DNA of 64,000 nucleotides from Streptomyces sp. NBC_00557 (GTDB lineage Bacteria > Actinomycetota > Actinomycetes > Streptomycetales > Streptomycetaceae). Each line of letters opens with the position of its first letter. Position 1 is the stretch's first letter. The stretch is from positions 1,860,001 to 1,924,000 of the forward strand of contig NZ_CP107796.1 in the NCBI RefSeq assembly GCF_036345995.1, in the 5' to 3' direction. The position numbers and the translations under genes are program-made. Of this stretch, positions 25,866 through 35,122 are shown piece by piece. The notes beneath the pieces are model-generated. The model did not search any database. It worked only from the letters and a program-made list of their open reading frames with translations, and was not told the origin of the DNA.

Positions 25866-26729
25866 ATGGACGAGGCGCGGGCGCGGGGTGTACTGGCCGC
25901 GGCGGGGGTCGTGCCGGGGCCGGCCGGGGACGCGGCGCTGCTCGCCCTCGGCGAGAACGCGGTGTTCGCGGCCGGTGACCTCGTGGTGAAGGTGGGCCGG
26001 GACGCCGAGTTGCTGGAGCGGGCCCGGCGCGAGGTGGAGATCGCCGGCTGGCTGGCCGAGGCGGGCGTGCCGGCGGTACGGCCGGCCGAGCCGAAGCCGC
26101 GGCTGGTCGAGGGCCACCCGGTGACGGTGTGGCACCGGCTGCCGGATCCGGTGCGGCCCGCCGAACCGCGCGATCTGGCCCGGCTGCTGCGCCTGGTGCA
26201 CGCACTGCCCTCTCCTCCTTTCGCCTTGCCGCCCCGCGAGCTGCTGGGCGGCGTGGAGCGGTGGCTGCGGCTGGCGGGTGACGCGATCGACCCCGAGGAC
26301 GCCGCCTACCTCCGCGCGCGCCGGGACGGGTTCGCGGCGCAGGCCGCCGCGCTGACGCCCCATCTGCCGCCGGGGCCGGTCCACGGCGACGCGCTGCCCC
26401 GCAATGTGCACGTCGGACCGGACGGGCCGGTCCTGGTCGACCTGGAGACCTTCTCCGCCGACCTGCGCGAACACGACCTGGTGGTCATGGCGCTCTCCCG
26501 CGACCGGTACGGGCTGCCGGCCGAGGCGTACGACTCCTTCGTCCGGACGTACGGGTGGGACGTGCGGGAGTGGGAGGGCTGTGCGGTGCTGCGCGGCGCC
26601 CGGGAGACGGCGAGCTGCGCCTGGGTGGCCCAGCACGCGCCGGGCAATCCGAAGGCGCTGGCCGAGTTCCGGCGGCGGGTCGCGTCGCTGCGGGACGGGG
26701 ACGAGACCGTCCGCTGGTACCCGTTCTGA
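25866..26729 (+). CDS. aminoglycoside phosphotransferase family protein
   Basis: 287 residues with a complete small-molecule kinase fold. Lys 42 (DLVVKVG) is the ATP-binding lysine, VHGDALPRNVHV (about 172-182) the Brenner motif with catalytic Asp 175 and Asn 180, and LVDLETFS gives the metal Asp 192. FALPPRELLGG and the helical C-lobe fit the family. Unlike the relative at 41122-42054, all catalytic residues are intact. The substrate is unknown; resistance cannot be assumed, since most Streptomyces members are orphans. Confidence 0.88.
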   Translation: MDEARARGVLAAAGVVPGPAGDAALLALGENAVFAAGDLVVKVGRDAELLERARREVEIAGWLAEAGVPAVRPAEPKPRLVEGHPVTVWHRLPDPVRPAEPRDLARLLRLVHALPSPPFALPPRELLGGVERWLRLAGDAIDPEDAAYLRARRDGFAAQAAALTPHLPPGPVHGDALPRNVHVGPDGPVLVDLETFSADLREHDLVVMALSRDRYGLPAEAYDSFVRTYGWDVREWEGCAVLRGARETASCAWVAQHAPGNPKALAEFRRRVASLRDGDETVRWYPF

Positions 26730-26791
26730 CGGGCTCCGGTGTTTTCAGGCACCCGGTGTCCGAGCCGAGCCCTGGACGTCGCGCAGCCCGG

Positions 26792-27520
26792 CTATACCGG
26801 CCGGCTCTCGGCCGGCTCCTCCCGCAGGGGCCATGTCGCGTCCACCACCGCCCCCGCGTCCCCCTTGCTCCGCAGGAACGCCTGGAAGTCCGCCGCCCAC
26901 TGCGCGTACCACTCGATCTGCCGCAGGTGGAGGTCGGCCGGCGGCAGGGACGCGATCTTCGGGTGGCGGTCGGCTATCGCGGACGCGAGCCGCGCCGCGG
27001 CCAGGGCGTCGGCCGGGGCCGTGTGGGCGGCGTCGAGGGTGATGCCGTACTCGGCGCAGACCGCTTCCAGGTTCCGCTTGCCGCGGCGGTAGCGGTCGAC
27101 CCAGCGGTCGATGGTGTAGGGGTCGATGACCGGGGCCGGGGCCAGGCCGCCCAGGCGGTCGGCGAGGGACGGCAGGGCGTGCCGCCGGAGTTCGGCGGAG
27201 AGCAGGGTGAGGTCGAAGGCCGCGTTGTAGGCGACGACCGGGACGCCCGTCCTCCAGTAGCCCACCAGGGTGTCGGCGATGGAGTCGGCCACCCGGTCGG
27301 CCGGGTGGCCCTCGGCCGTCGCCCGCGCGGTGCTGATGCCGTGCACCGCCACCGCGTCGGCCGGGATCTCCACGCCCGGATCGGCCAGCCATTCCCTGCG
27401 GCCCATGGGCTCACCGGCCCTGACCTCGATCACCGCGCCGGTGACGATGCGCGCCTCGCGCGGATCGGTCCCGGTCGTCTCCAGGTCGAAGCCGATCAGC
27501 AGCTCCCGGTGCCAGCCCAT
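26792..27520 (-). CDS. DnaQ-like 3'-5' exonuclease
   Basis: 242 residues. IGFDLETTGTDPREARIV is ExoI with the catalytic DxE, VVAYNAAFDLTLLSAELRR is ExoII, and HTAPADALAAARLA is ExoIII of the DEDDh type with the conserved HxAxxD. It matches the stand-alone PolIII-epsilon-like exonucleases of Streptomyces rather than a replicase subunit. The C-terminal 50 residues (LHLRQIEWYAQWAADFQ) are the family-specific helix. AAGGGG precedes the ATG. The gene is convergent with the phosphotransferase (62-bp gap). Confidence 0.9.
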   Translation of the reverse strand: MGWHRELLIGFDLETTGTDPREARIVTGAVIEVRAGEPMGRREWLADPGVEIPADAVAVHGISTARATAEGHPADRVADSIADTLVGYWRTGVPVVAYNAAFDLTLLSAELRRHALPSLADRLGGLAPAPVIDPYTIDRWVDRYRRGKRNLEAVCAEYGITLDAAHTAPADALAAARLASAIADRHPKIASLPPADLHLRQIEWYAQWAADFQAFLRSKGDAGAVVDATWPLREEPAESRPV

Positions 27521-27622
27521 GGGCGGCCCCCCTTCTTGGTGGTGCGTTCCCCCAGTGGCCTCCACCCTCGCACGCGGCACTGACAATCAGAGGATCGCGT
27601 TCCGCTTGCGCCGGTGGACAGT

Positions 27623-28861
27623 TCAGGACACCGGACGCGAATCGGCCCAGGCCAGCTCGAACTCCTCACGGTATGTCGGAAAGAGCCCCGCTTCGCCCGC
27701 GTCATCCGACTTGACCAGCTTGCTGCCGTTGCGCAGCACCAGCACCGGCGACTCCATCCCGCGCGCCCCGCGCAGATAGGACTGCACCACGGCGATGCCG
27801 TCGGCGCCGTCGCCGTCCACCAGGTAGGCGGTGAAGCGCGGTGTCTCGTCGTAGACCTGGATCTCGAAGGCGCCCGGGTCGCGCAGCCGGGAGCGCACCC
27901 GGCGCATGTGCAGGATGTTCATCTCGACGGACCGGCTCAGTTCGCCCCGTTTCATCCCGAGTTCGCGTTCGCGGCGTTTGACCGAGCTGGAGGCCGGGTT
28001 GAGGAAGAGCAGCCGTACCCGGCAGCCGGATTCGGCGAGCCGGACCAGGCGGCGGCCGGAGAAGTTCTGCACCAGCAGGTTGAGGCCGATGCCGATGGCG
28101 TCGAGGCGGCGGGCGCCGCCGAAGAGGTCCTCGGCGGGGAACTGGCGCATCAGCCGCACCCGGTCGGGGTGGACGGCGACGACGTCGGCGTACCGGTCGC
28201 CGACCAGGTCCTCGACGGCGTCCACGGGCAGCCGGCGCGCGGAGGGCACGTCGCCGCCGGCGCCGAGCATCTCCAGCAGCCGGGCGGAGGCCCGCTCGGC
28301 CTGGCTCAGGACCGCCCCGGACAGCGCCCGGTTGCGGGAGACGACGTTACGGGTCACCTCGAGCTCGTCCAGGGCGAGTTCGAGGTCGCGGCGCTCGTCG
28401 AAGTACGGCTCGAAGCAGGGCCAGTGCTGCACCATCAGCTCGCGCAGCTGCGGCAGGGTGAGGAAGCTGAGCACGTTGTCGTCGGCCGGGTCGAGCAAGT
28501 AGCCCTTGCGGCGGCTGACTTCACGGACGGCGACCGCGCGCTGCACCCACTCCTGCCCGGCCGGGCCGGCCGCGGCGACCACCCAGTCGTCCCCGTGGAC
28601 GGGTTCGTAGACCGGGCGCAGCACGGCGGCGACGACCGCGCGCAGCCGCTGTTCGACGAGGTTCAGCCAGATGTAGGCCCGGCCGGCCCGCTGGGCGCGG
28701 GTGCGCACCTCGCGCCAGGCGTCGGCGTCCCAGTCCAGCTCCGGCCCGATGGACCCCGCGTCCATCGGGCGGGCCAGGGACACCGCGCCGGGCGGGACGT
28801 CTGTGGAGTTCCCCTCGTGACCCTCGTCACCAGGGGGCAGCTCCAGGCCTCCCGAGCCCAC
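27623..28861 (-). CDS. SAV2148-type HEPN domain protein
   Basis: 412 residues starting GTG with VGSGGLELPPGD. I recognise it as the SAV2148 family, annotated as HEPN domain-containing: the helical N-terminal half (AYIWLNLVEQRLRAVVAAVL, then YFDERRDLELALDELEVTRN) would contain the HEPN-like bundle. The second half (SARRLPVDAVEDLVGDRYADVV, then RRLVRLAESGCRVRLLFLNP) looks like a Rossmann/phospholipase-D-like alpha-beta domain. HEPN proteins often are RNases or toxin partners, but the R-x4-6-H catalytic motif is not obvious to me here. It is conserved in Streptomyces with no known function. No antitoxin-like neighbour is seen. Confidence 0.7.
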   Translation of the reverse strand: MGSGGLELPPGDEGHEGNSTDVPPGAVSLARPMDAGSIGPELDWDADAWREVRTRAQRAGRAYIWLNLVEQRLRAVVAAVLRPVYEPVHGDDWVVAAAGPAGQEWVQRAVAVREVSRRKGYLLDPADDNVLSFLTLPQLRELMVQHWPCFEPYFDERRDLELALDELEVTRNVVSRNRALSGAVLSQAERASARLLEMLGAGGDVPSARRLPVDAVEDLVGDRYADVVAVHPDRVRLMRQFPAEDLFGGARRLDAIGIGLNLLVQNFSGRRLVRLAESGCRVRLLFLNPASSSVKRRERELGMKRGELSRSVEMNILHMRRVRSRLRDPGAFEIQVYDETPRFTAYLVDGDGADGIAVVQSYLRGARGMESPVLVLRNGSKLVKSDDAGEAGLFPTYREEFELAWADSRPVS

Positions 28862-29377
28862 CCGTGCACCGCCTTCCGCTCCCCCGGGCCTTTCCCAGTC
28901 TCAACGATCAAGGAAGGGTACTCCGCGAGCGGTGGGCGGTGCAGCCGGATGGACAGGTCGGTTTCTCAACTGTTTTGCTCAACTCCGCGTTGTCCAGTGG
29001 CCGTTCCGCCGTGCGAGGTCACGCGGAGTGAGCGGATTCATAGCCGTCCACGCCGCGGGCGCGTGCGGCAGACCTCGGCGGGTGGACCCCCGGGAGCGCC
29101 GGCCCCGGTCACGCGCAGTGGGGGCGGGAGCCGGGGTTCCACCGGATCGTCGCGGTGCACGGCGACCGGCAGCCGCGGGTGGGGGAGGTGAGCCGCCGAT
29201 CCTCCTGGTAACCCCATCGGAGTACATGTCGTCCCCACTGAGGCGGCTCACAGCGGGTACCGGAGTCGCCGGGTGCGCCGGTCGGTGGGTAAGAAGTCAC
29301 GGAGGTTCCGTCAATTCGGGGAGACTCGGGGGCCAAGGCGGCCCCGGGGCGGCGGCACACCTGGGAGAGTCGTAGCC
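28862..29377. other. 516-bp divergent intergenic region before glgX
   Basis: No gene was recognised. A low-GC patch at about 28960-28990 contains two copies of CTCAACT 13 bp apart (TTTCTCAACTGTTTTGCTCAAC), possibly paired activator sites for either of the divergent genes. The remaining 350 bp up to glgX are GC-rich without clear promoter boxes; a GGGAGAG ribosome site precedes the glgX ATG. Confidence 0.45.
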
Positions 29378-31489
29378 ATGCAGGTCTGGCCTGGAGAGGC
29401 GTATCCGCTCGGCGCCACCTATGACGGCGCCGGAACCAACTTCGCGGTCTTCACGGAGGCCGCGGACCGAGTAGAGCTGTGTCTGCTGCACGACGACGGC
29501 TCGGAGACGGCGGTGGAACTCCGCGAGAGCGACGCGTTCGTGCGGCACGCGTACGTGCCGGGCGTGATGCCGGGGCAGCGGTACGGGTTCCGGGTGCACG
29601 GCCCGTACGACCCCGGGCGCGGGCTGCGCTGCAACTCCGCGAAGCTGCTGCTCGACCCGTACGCGAAGGCGATCAGCGGCACGGTCCGCTGGGGCGAGGA
29701 GGTGTACGGCTACCACTTCGGCGCGCCGGACAGCCGCAACGACCTGGACTCGGCTCCGCACACCATGGCGTCCGTGGTGATCAACCCGTACTTCGACTGG
29801 GGCGACGACCGGCCGCCGCGCACCGAGTACCACCACACGGTGATCTACGAGGCGCACGTCAAGGGCCTGACCATGCGCCACCCGGGTCTGCCCGAGGAGC
29901 TGCGGGGCACGTACGCGGCGCTCGCGCACCCCGCGGTCATCGAACACCTGACCAAGCTCGGGGTGACGGCGCTGGAGCTGATGCCCGTCCACCAGTTCGT
30001 GAACGACCACCGGCTGGTCGACATGGGCCTGAGCAACTACTGGGGCTACAACACGATCGGGTTCTTCGCCCCGCACAACGCCTACGCCTCCTGGGGCGAC
30101 CGCGGGCAGCAGGTGCTGGAGTTCAAGTCGGCGGTCCGGGCGCTGCACGAGGCCGGGATCGAGGTCATCCTGGACGTCGTCTACAACCACACCGCCGAGG
30201 GCAACCATCTGGGCCCCACGCTGTCCTTCAAGGGCATCGACAACCCGTCGTACTACCGGCTCATGGACGACCGGCGCTACTACATGGACACCACGGGCAC
30301 CGGGAACTCGCTGCTGATGCGGTCCCCGCACGTGCTCCAGCTGATCATGGACTCGCTGCGGTACTGGGTCACCGAGATGCACGTCGACGGGTTCCGGTTC
30401 GACCTCGCGGCGACCCTGGCCCGGCAGTTCCACGAGGTCGACCGGCTGTCGTCGTTCTTCGACCTGGTGCAGCAGGACCCGGTGGTCTCCCAGGTGAAGC
30501 TGATCGCCGAGCCGTGGGACGTGGGCGAGGGCGGCTACCAGGTGGGCAACTTCCCGCCGCTGTGGACCGAGTGGAACGGCAAGTACCGGGACACGGTGCG
30601 CGACCTGTGGCGGGGCGAGCCGCGGGCGCTCGCGGAGTTCGCCTCGCGGCTGACCGGCTCCTCGGACCTCTACCAGGACGACGGCCGCCGCCCGCTCGCC
30701 TCGATCAACTTCGTCACCTGCCACGACGGCTTCACCCTGCACGATCTCGTCTCGTACAACGACAAGCACAACGCGGCCAACGGCGAGGACAACCGGGACG
30801 GCGAGAGCCACAACCGGTCCTGGAACTGCGGGGTGGAGGGCGAGACCGACGACCCCGGCGTGCTCGCGCTGCGCGCCCGGCAGATGCGGAACTTCATCGC
30901 CACGCTCATGCTGTCCCAGGGCGTGCCGATGATCAGCCACGGCGACGAGTTCGCCCGCACCCAGCGCGGCAACAACAACGCGTACTGCCAGGACAACGAG
31001 CTGTCGTGGCTGCACTGGCCGGAGCCGGCGGACGGCGACCTGCTGGAGTTCACGCGCGCGATGGTGTGGCTGCGGCGGGATCACCCGGTCCTGCGCCGGC
31101 GCCGGTTCTTCCACGGCCGTCCCGTGGAGGGCACTCACGACGACCTGTCCGACATCGCCTGGTTCACCCCGGAGGGCACCGAGATGACCCAGCGGGACTG
31201 GGACTCGGCGCCCGCGTCCGCGCTGACGGTGTTCCTCAACGGCAACGCGATCTCCGAGCCCGGGCCGCGCGGGGAACGCATCACCGACGACTCCTTCCTG
31301 CTGATGTTCAACGCCTCCCCGCAGCCGCTGGACTTCCTGGTGCCGGTGAACCACGGCCGGCAGTGGCAGGTGGTGGTCGACACGGCCCGTCCGGAGGGGG
31401 TGCCGCCGGGGTCCGGGCCGAAGGTCGGGGCCGGCGACCGGCTCACCCTGCCGGACCGCAGTCTGACGGTGCTGCAACGGCCGGCGTGA
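29378..31489 (+). CDS. glgX: glycogen debranching enzyme
   Basis: 703 residues. It hydrolyses alpha-1,6 branches in limit-dextrin glycogen. An N-terminal CBM48 (about 10-100; GATYDGAGTNFAVFTEAADRVEL) is followed by the GH13 barrel with its four conserved regions: VILDVVYNHTAEG, VDGFRFDLAATL (nucleophile Asp), KLIAEPWDVG (acid Glu) and FVTCHDGFTLHD (stabiliser). NNNAYCQDNELSWLHW is the GlgX/TreX signature. A hairpin terminator follows. Together with treY and treZ it supplies and processes maltodextrins from glycogen; it stands 154 bp upstream of treY. Confidence 0.95.
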   Translation: MQVWPGEAYPLGATYDGAGTNFAVFTEAADRVELCLLHDDGSETAVELRESDAFVRHAYVPGVMPGQRYGFRVHGPYDPGRGLRCNSAKLLLDPYAKAISGTVRWGEEVYGYHFGAPDSRNDLDSAPHTMASVVINPYFDWGDDRPPRTEYHHTVIYEAHVKGLTMRHPGLPEELRGTYAALAHPAVIEHLTKLGVTALELMPVHQFVNDHRLVDMGLSNYWGYNTIGFFAPHNAYASWGDRGQQVLEFKSAVRALHEAGIEVILDVVYNHTAEGNHLGPTLSFKGIDNPSYYRLMDDRRYYMDTTGTGNSLLMRSPHVLQLIMDSLRYWVTEMHVDGFRFDLAATLARQFHEVDRLSSFFDLVQQDPVVSQVKLIAEPWDVGEGGYQVGNFPPLWTEWNGKYRDTVRDLWRGEPRALAEFASRLTGSSDLYQDDGRRPLASINFVTCHDGFTLHDLVSYNDKHNAANGEDNRDGESHNRSWNCGVEGETDDPGVLALRARQMRNFIATLMLSQGVPMISHGDEFARTQRGNNNAYCQDNELSWLHWPEPADGDLLEFTRAMVWLRRDHPVLRRRRFFHGRPVEGTHDDLSDIAWFTPEGTEMTQRDWDSAPASALTVFLNGNAISEPGPRGERITDDSFLLMFNASPQPLDFLVPVNHGRQWQVVVDTARPEGVPPGSGPKVGAGDRLTLPDRSLTVLQRPA

Positions 31490-31501
31490 GCCGGGCCGCG
31501 C

Positions 31502-31534
31502 GGCGGGCGGCCCCGCCGGGCGGGGCCGCCCGCC
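31502..31534 (+). terminator. hairpin after glgX
   Basis: A perfect 13-bp stem beginning GGCGGGCGGCCCC with a 7-nt loop (GCCGGGC) lies 12 nt after the glgX stop. It should end most glgX transcripts before treY, implying separate control of the two genes. Confidence 0.65.
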
Positions 31535-31643
31535 CGGTACGCGCGCGTGGCGGACGTTTTCGCCCGGTGGGCCGGATGGGCGAGGATGCGTCCGTTCAGG
31601 CGGCGATGACACGAAAGGCGGCGGGCTGGGTACGTAGGTTTCC

Positions 31644-34019
31644 ATGACTTCCGCCCGACCCGGACCGGCAGTGCCCACCGCCACCTACCGGCTGCAGCTC
31701 CAGCCCGCGTTTCCGTTCGCGGCCGCCGCGGCGGCCGTACCGTACCTGGCGTCGCTCGGCGTCTCGCATCTGCATCTCTCGCCCGTCCTGGAGGCCGTGC
31801 CCGGCTCCCCGCACGGCTACGACGTGGTGGACCACACGCGCGTGCGCGAGGAACTCGGCGGCGAGGAGGGCCTTCGATGGCTGGCCCGGACCGCGCGCGA
31901 GCACGGTCTCGGCCTCGTGGCCGACATCGTGCCGAACCACATGGCCATGGCGCCCCGGCACAACGCCCCCCTGTGGGAGGTGCTGCGCGAGGGGCCCGGC
32001 TCGCCGTACGCGCGCTGGTTCGACATCGACTGGGAGGCGCAGGGCGGGCAGGTGCTGCTGCCGGTGCTCGGCGGCCCGCTCGCCTCCCAGCTGGAGCACC
32101 TCGTGGTCGACGGCGACGTGCTGCGCTACCACGAGCACGCCTTCCCGCTGCGCGCGGGCACCGCCGGCCTGCCGCTGCCGGAGCTGCTGGACGCCCAGTG
32201 GTACCGCCCGGTGTGGTGGCGGCTGGCCCGTACGGAGCTGAACTACCGGCGGTTCTTCAGCATCTCGGAGCTGATCGGGGTGCGCGTGGAGGACCCGGAG
32301 GTGTTCGAGGCCACCCACGCCAAGATCCTCCAGCTGCTGCACGAGGGCGTGCTCGACGGACTGCGCGTCGACCACCCCGACGGGCTCGCCGACCCCGACG
32401 GCTACCTCGCGCGGCTGCACGAGGCGACCGGCGGGCGCTGGACGGTGGTGGAGAAGATCCTCGCCGACGGCGAGCGGCTCCCGGCGTCCTGGCCCGTCGC
32501 GGGCACCACCGGCTACGACGCCCTCCGGCAGATCGACGGCCTGTTCACCGACCAGACCGGGGCGTACGAACTGCTGGGCCGCTACCGGGCGTTCGCCGCG
32601 CCGCAGACGGACCGGGGCGGCAACTGGGAGGCGACGGTACGGCGCGCCGCCTACAAGGTGCTCACACACGAGCTGGCCACCGAGACCGACCGGCTCACCC
32701 GGGCGGCCACCCGGCTCTGCGCGACCTCGCCGGACCTGGACCTGCGCGACCGGGCGCCCTGGGCCCTGCGCACGGCCGTGGAGGAGCTGCTGGTGCGGAT
32801 GCGGGTCTACCGGCCGTACGCCTCCACCGACGCCGCCTCCGTCATCACCGAGGACGCCGCCGAGGAGGCCCGGCTCGCCTTCGTGGTGCCCGAGGAGGCG
32901 GACGCCGTCGGCGTCGTGCGCCGGCTGCTCGTCGAGCCGCCCGGCGATCCGTCGGCGCCGGACCACGCCGGCCGGGTGGAGTTCCGCACCCGGTTCGCGC
33001 AGACCGCGTCGGCGCTGCGCGCCAAGTCGGTGGAGGACACGGCGTTCTACCGCTACGTGCCGCTGCTGTCGGCGACCGAGGTGGGCGGCGACCCGGGCCG
33101 GCCCGGGGTGTCGCCGGAGGACTTCCACGCGTACTGCGCACGCATGCAGCGCGACTGGCCGGACACCGGCACGGTGGTCTCCACGCACGACACCAAGCGC
33201 AGCGCCGACGTCCGCGCCGCGCTGGCCGTCCTCACCGAGTGCCCCGACCGGTGGGCGGAGCTGCTGGCCGAGGTGAACCGGCCCGAGGAGGGCGTGGGCG
33301 TGCCGGACGGGCAGCTGGCCTGGGCGGCCTGGCAGACGGTGTTCGGGCTGGGCCCCGCCGAGGAGGAGCGGGTGCAGCAGGCGCTGCTGAAGCACGCGCG
33401 CGAGGCGGGCATGTACACCAGCTGGACGGAGCAGGAACCGCCGTACGAGGAGGCGGTGGCGGCGTTCGTCGCGGCCGGGCCGTGCGGCCCGCCCGGCGAG
33501 CGCGTGGCCGCGTTCCGCAAGGCGCTGGAGCCGCACATCCGGGCCAACGTGCTCGGCACGGCCCTGGTCCATCTGACGATGCCCGGAGTGCCGGACCTGT
33601 ATCAGGGCACGGAGGGCGAGTACCGGGCGCTGGTGGACCCGGACAACCGGCGTCCGGTGTCCTTCCCGCCGGAGGTGCCCGGCGAGAAGGACGCGCTGAC
33701 CGCGGCGGCCCTGCGGCTGCGCGCCCGGCGTCCCGCCGCCTTCGGCGCGTCCGGGTCCTACGACCCGCTGACCGCCGAGGGCCCGGCGGCCGGGCACTGT
33801 GTGGCGTTCGCGCGCTCCGGCGAGGTCGTCACGGCGGTGACCCGGCTCTCCCTCCGGCTCGCCGAGACGGGCGGCTGGCGGGAAACCCGCCTCACCCTGC
33901 CGCCCGGCCGCTGGACGGACGTCCTCACCCCGGACCGGGAGTTCACCGGCGACACACCTCTGGCCGACCTCTTCGACCAGTGGCCGGTGGCACTCCTGGA
34001 GCGGACGGAGGATGCGTGA
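31644..34019 (+). CDS. treY: maltooligosyl trehalose synthase
   Basis: 791 residues, the usual length. It isomerises the reducing-end alpha-1,4 link of maltodextrins to alpha-1,1, giving maltooligosyl-trehalose. TATYRLQLQPAFPF at the N-terminus, GVSHLHLSPVLEAVPGSPHGYDV, LVADIVPNHMA, LDGLRVDHPDGLADPDGYL (nucleophile Asp), VVEKILADGERLP (acid Glu) and VVSTHDTKRSADVRA are the standard TreY motifs. Its partner treZ lies 5.3 kb away on the same strand, with other genes inserted between them. The gene is convergent with the LysR gene (10-bp gap). Confidence 0.96.
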   Translation: MTSARPGPAVPTATYRLQLQPAFPFAAAAAAVPYLASLGVSHLHLSPVLEAVPGSPHGYDVVDHTRVREELGGEEGLRWLARTAREHGLGLVADIVPNHMAMAPRHNAPLWEVLREGPGSPYARWFDIDWEAQGGQVLLPVLGGPLASQLEHLVVDGDVLRYHEHAFPLRAGTAGLPLPELLDAQWYRPVWWRLARTELNYRRFFSISELIGVRVEDPEVFEATHAKILQLLHEGVLDGLRVDHPDGLADPDGYLARLHEATGGRWTVVEKILADGERLPASWPVAGTTGYDALRQIDGLFTDQTGAYELLGRYRAFAAPQTDRGGNWEATVRRAAYKVLTHELATETDRLTRAATRLCATSPDLDLRDRAPWALRTAVEELLVRMRVYRPYASTDAASVITEDAAEEARLAFVVPEEADAVGVVRRLLVEPPGDPSAPDHAGRVEFRTRFAQTASALRAKSVEDTAFYRYVPLLSATEVGGDPGRPGVSPEDFHAYCARMQRDWPDTGTVVSTHDTKRSADVRAALAVLTECPDRWAELLAEVNRPEEGVGVPDGQLAWAAWQTVFGLGPAEEERVQQALLKHAREAGMYTSWTEQEPPYEEAVAAFVAAGPCGPPGERVAAFRKALEPHIRANVLGTALVHLTMPGVPDLYQGTEGEYRALVDPDNRRPVSFPPEVPGEKDALTAAALRLRARRPAAFGASGSYDPLTAEGPAAGHCVAFARSGEVVTAVTRLSLRLAETGGWRETRLTLPPGRWTDVLTPDREFTGDTPLADLFDQWPVALLERTEDA

Positions 34020-34029
34020 GCCCCCGGGC

Positions 34030-35034
34030 TCAGCGCAGCTCTTGTGGGGCTGGCAGGTCGTCGACCCCATGCCCCTGCACGCCGGGCGCGCCGTCGGCCC
34101 CCTGCTCTGCGTGCCGGTCGATGGGCGTGGCCCGGCCGTCGGGCGGCGCTGTCGGCGTGGGCCATGTGGTGCGCAGGAGGTCCACGAAGGCCTCGGCGGC
34201 GCCGGTGGGCGGCACGCGCGCGTAGACGGCGAGGGGGCGCTTCCAGGCCGGGTCGGGGGTGAGGATGGCGCAGTCCTCGCCCACCGCCCCGCGCACGACG
34301 TCGGCCGACGCCACGCACACCCCGACCCCGGCGGCGGCCATGCGCACGGCCGTCGAGGTGTGCTCGGTCCACACGGCGGTGCGCGGCCGGAACCCGGCCT
34401 TCCCGCAGGCCCAGTCGAGGAACCGCTCACCCTGGACGACGGGTTCCAGCGCGCAGCGGACCCAGGCCCGGTCCACCAGCTCCGGCAGCCGCACCGTCGT
34501 ACGGCCCGCGAGCCGGTCGTCGAACGGGACCACCAGGACCAGCTCCTCCTCGCCGACCGGTACGACGGTGCCGGGCGGGTCGGCGGGCACCGGGCCGAAG
34601 GCGAGGTCGGCGGTGCCGCGCTGCACGGCCTCCTCCAGGGCCTCGGCGGTGGCGTACTCGTGCAGCCGCAGCAGGACCCGGGGACGGGCGGCGCGCCAGC
34701 GGGCGAAGACGTCGGGCAGGACGCCGACGGCGAGGGAGTGCAGGGTGGCGACGTGCAGTTCGCCGCCCTCGGCGCCGGCGGTGGCGCGGGCCGCCCGGCG
34801 GGCCTGCGCGGCGCTGCGGACGGCGAGTTCGGCGTGCGGCAGGAAGGCCCGCCCCATCGGGGTGAGGCGCACACCGCGCGCCATGCGCTCCAGCAGGGCG
34901 CCGCCGACCGACTTCTCCAGGGCCTTGATCTGGTGCGAGAGCGCGGGCTGCGTGACGTGCAGGACGTCCGCCGCACGGGTGAACGACGCCTCCTGGACGA
35001 CCGTCACGAAGTACTCCATCTGCCGCAGGCTCAA
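34030..35034 (-). CDS. LysR family transcriptional regulator
   Basis: 334 residues. The N-terminal winged helix reads SLRQMEYFVTVVQEASFTRAADVLHVTQPALSHQIKALE, the standard LysR HTH, followed by the linker helix and a periplasmic-binding-like effector domain (about 90-300) with GELHVATLHSLAVGVLPDVF. The TTG start at 35034 gives the usual L-S-L-R-Q opening and follows GGGAGGGCGGGGAG; the ATG five codons in would cut the first helix. The last 35 residues are low-complexity. It diverges from lpdA with 88 bp between starts, which suggests control of itself and lpdA. Confidence 0.88.
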   Translation of the reverse strand: MSLRQMEYFVTVVQEASFTRAADVLHVTQPALSHQIKALEKSVGGALLERMARGVRLTPMGRAFLPHAELAVRSAAQARRAARATAGAEGGELHVATLHSLAVGVLPDVFARWRAARPRVLLRLHEYATAEALEEAVQRGTADLAFGPVPADPPGTVVPVGEEELVLVVPFDDRLAGRTTVRLPELVDRAWVRCALEPVVQGERFLDWACGKAGFRPRTAVWTEHTSTAVRMAAAGVGVCVASADVVRGAVGEDCAILTPDPAWKRPLAVYARVPPTGAAEAFVDLLRTTWPTPTAPPDGRATPIDRHAEQGADGAPGVQGHGVDDLPAPQELR

Positions 35035-35079
35035 CTCCCCGCCCTCCCATGAAGATCCTGCATGGCTTCCACAAGAACA

Positions 35080-35099
35080 TTGCCTTGGACGCATGGCAA
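35080..35099. promoter_or_regulatory. candidate LysR operator between the regulator and lpdA
   Basis: TTGCC-N10-GGCAA (TTGCCTTGGACGCATGGCAA) is the only clear inverted repeat in the 88-bp divergent spacer and has the T-N11-A-like spacing used by LysR proteins. A GCATGGC direct repeat also occurs 30 bp apart. The sites fit binding of the adjacent regulator. Confidence 0.4.
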
Positions 35100-35122
35100 G
35101 CGAGGGGCGCAGGGTGGTGCCC

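Noticed and set aside
31596..34976. 1126-residue minus-strand open frame over treY
   Set aside because: It is antisense to a clear treY, has the Arg/Ala/Gly/Pro-rich, motif-free composition of a GC-skew shadow frame.
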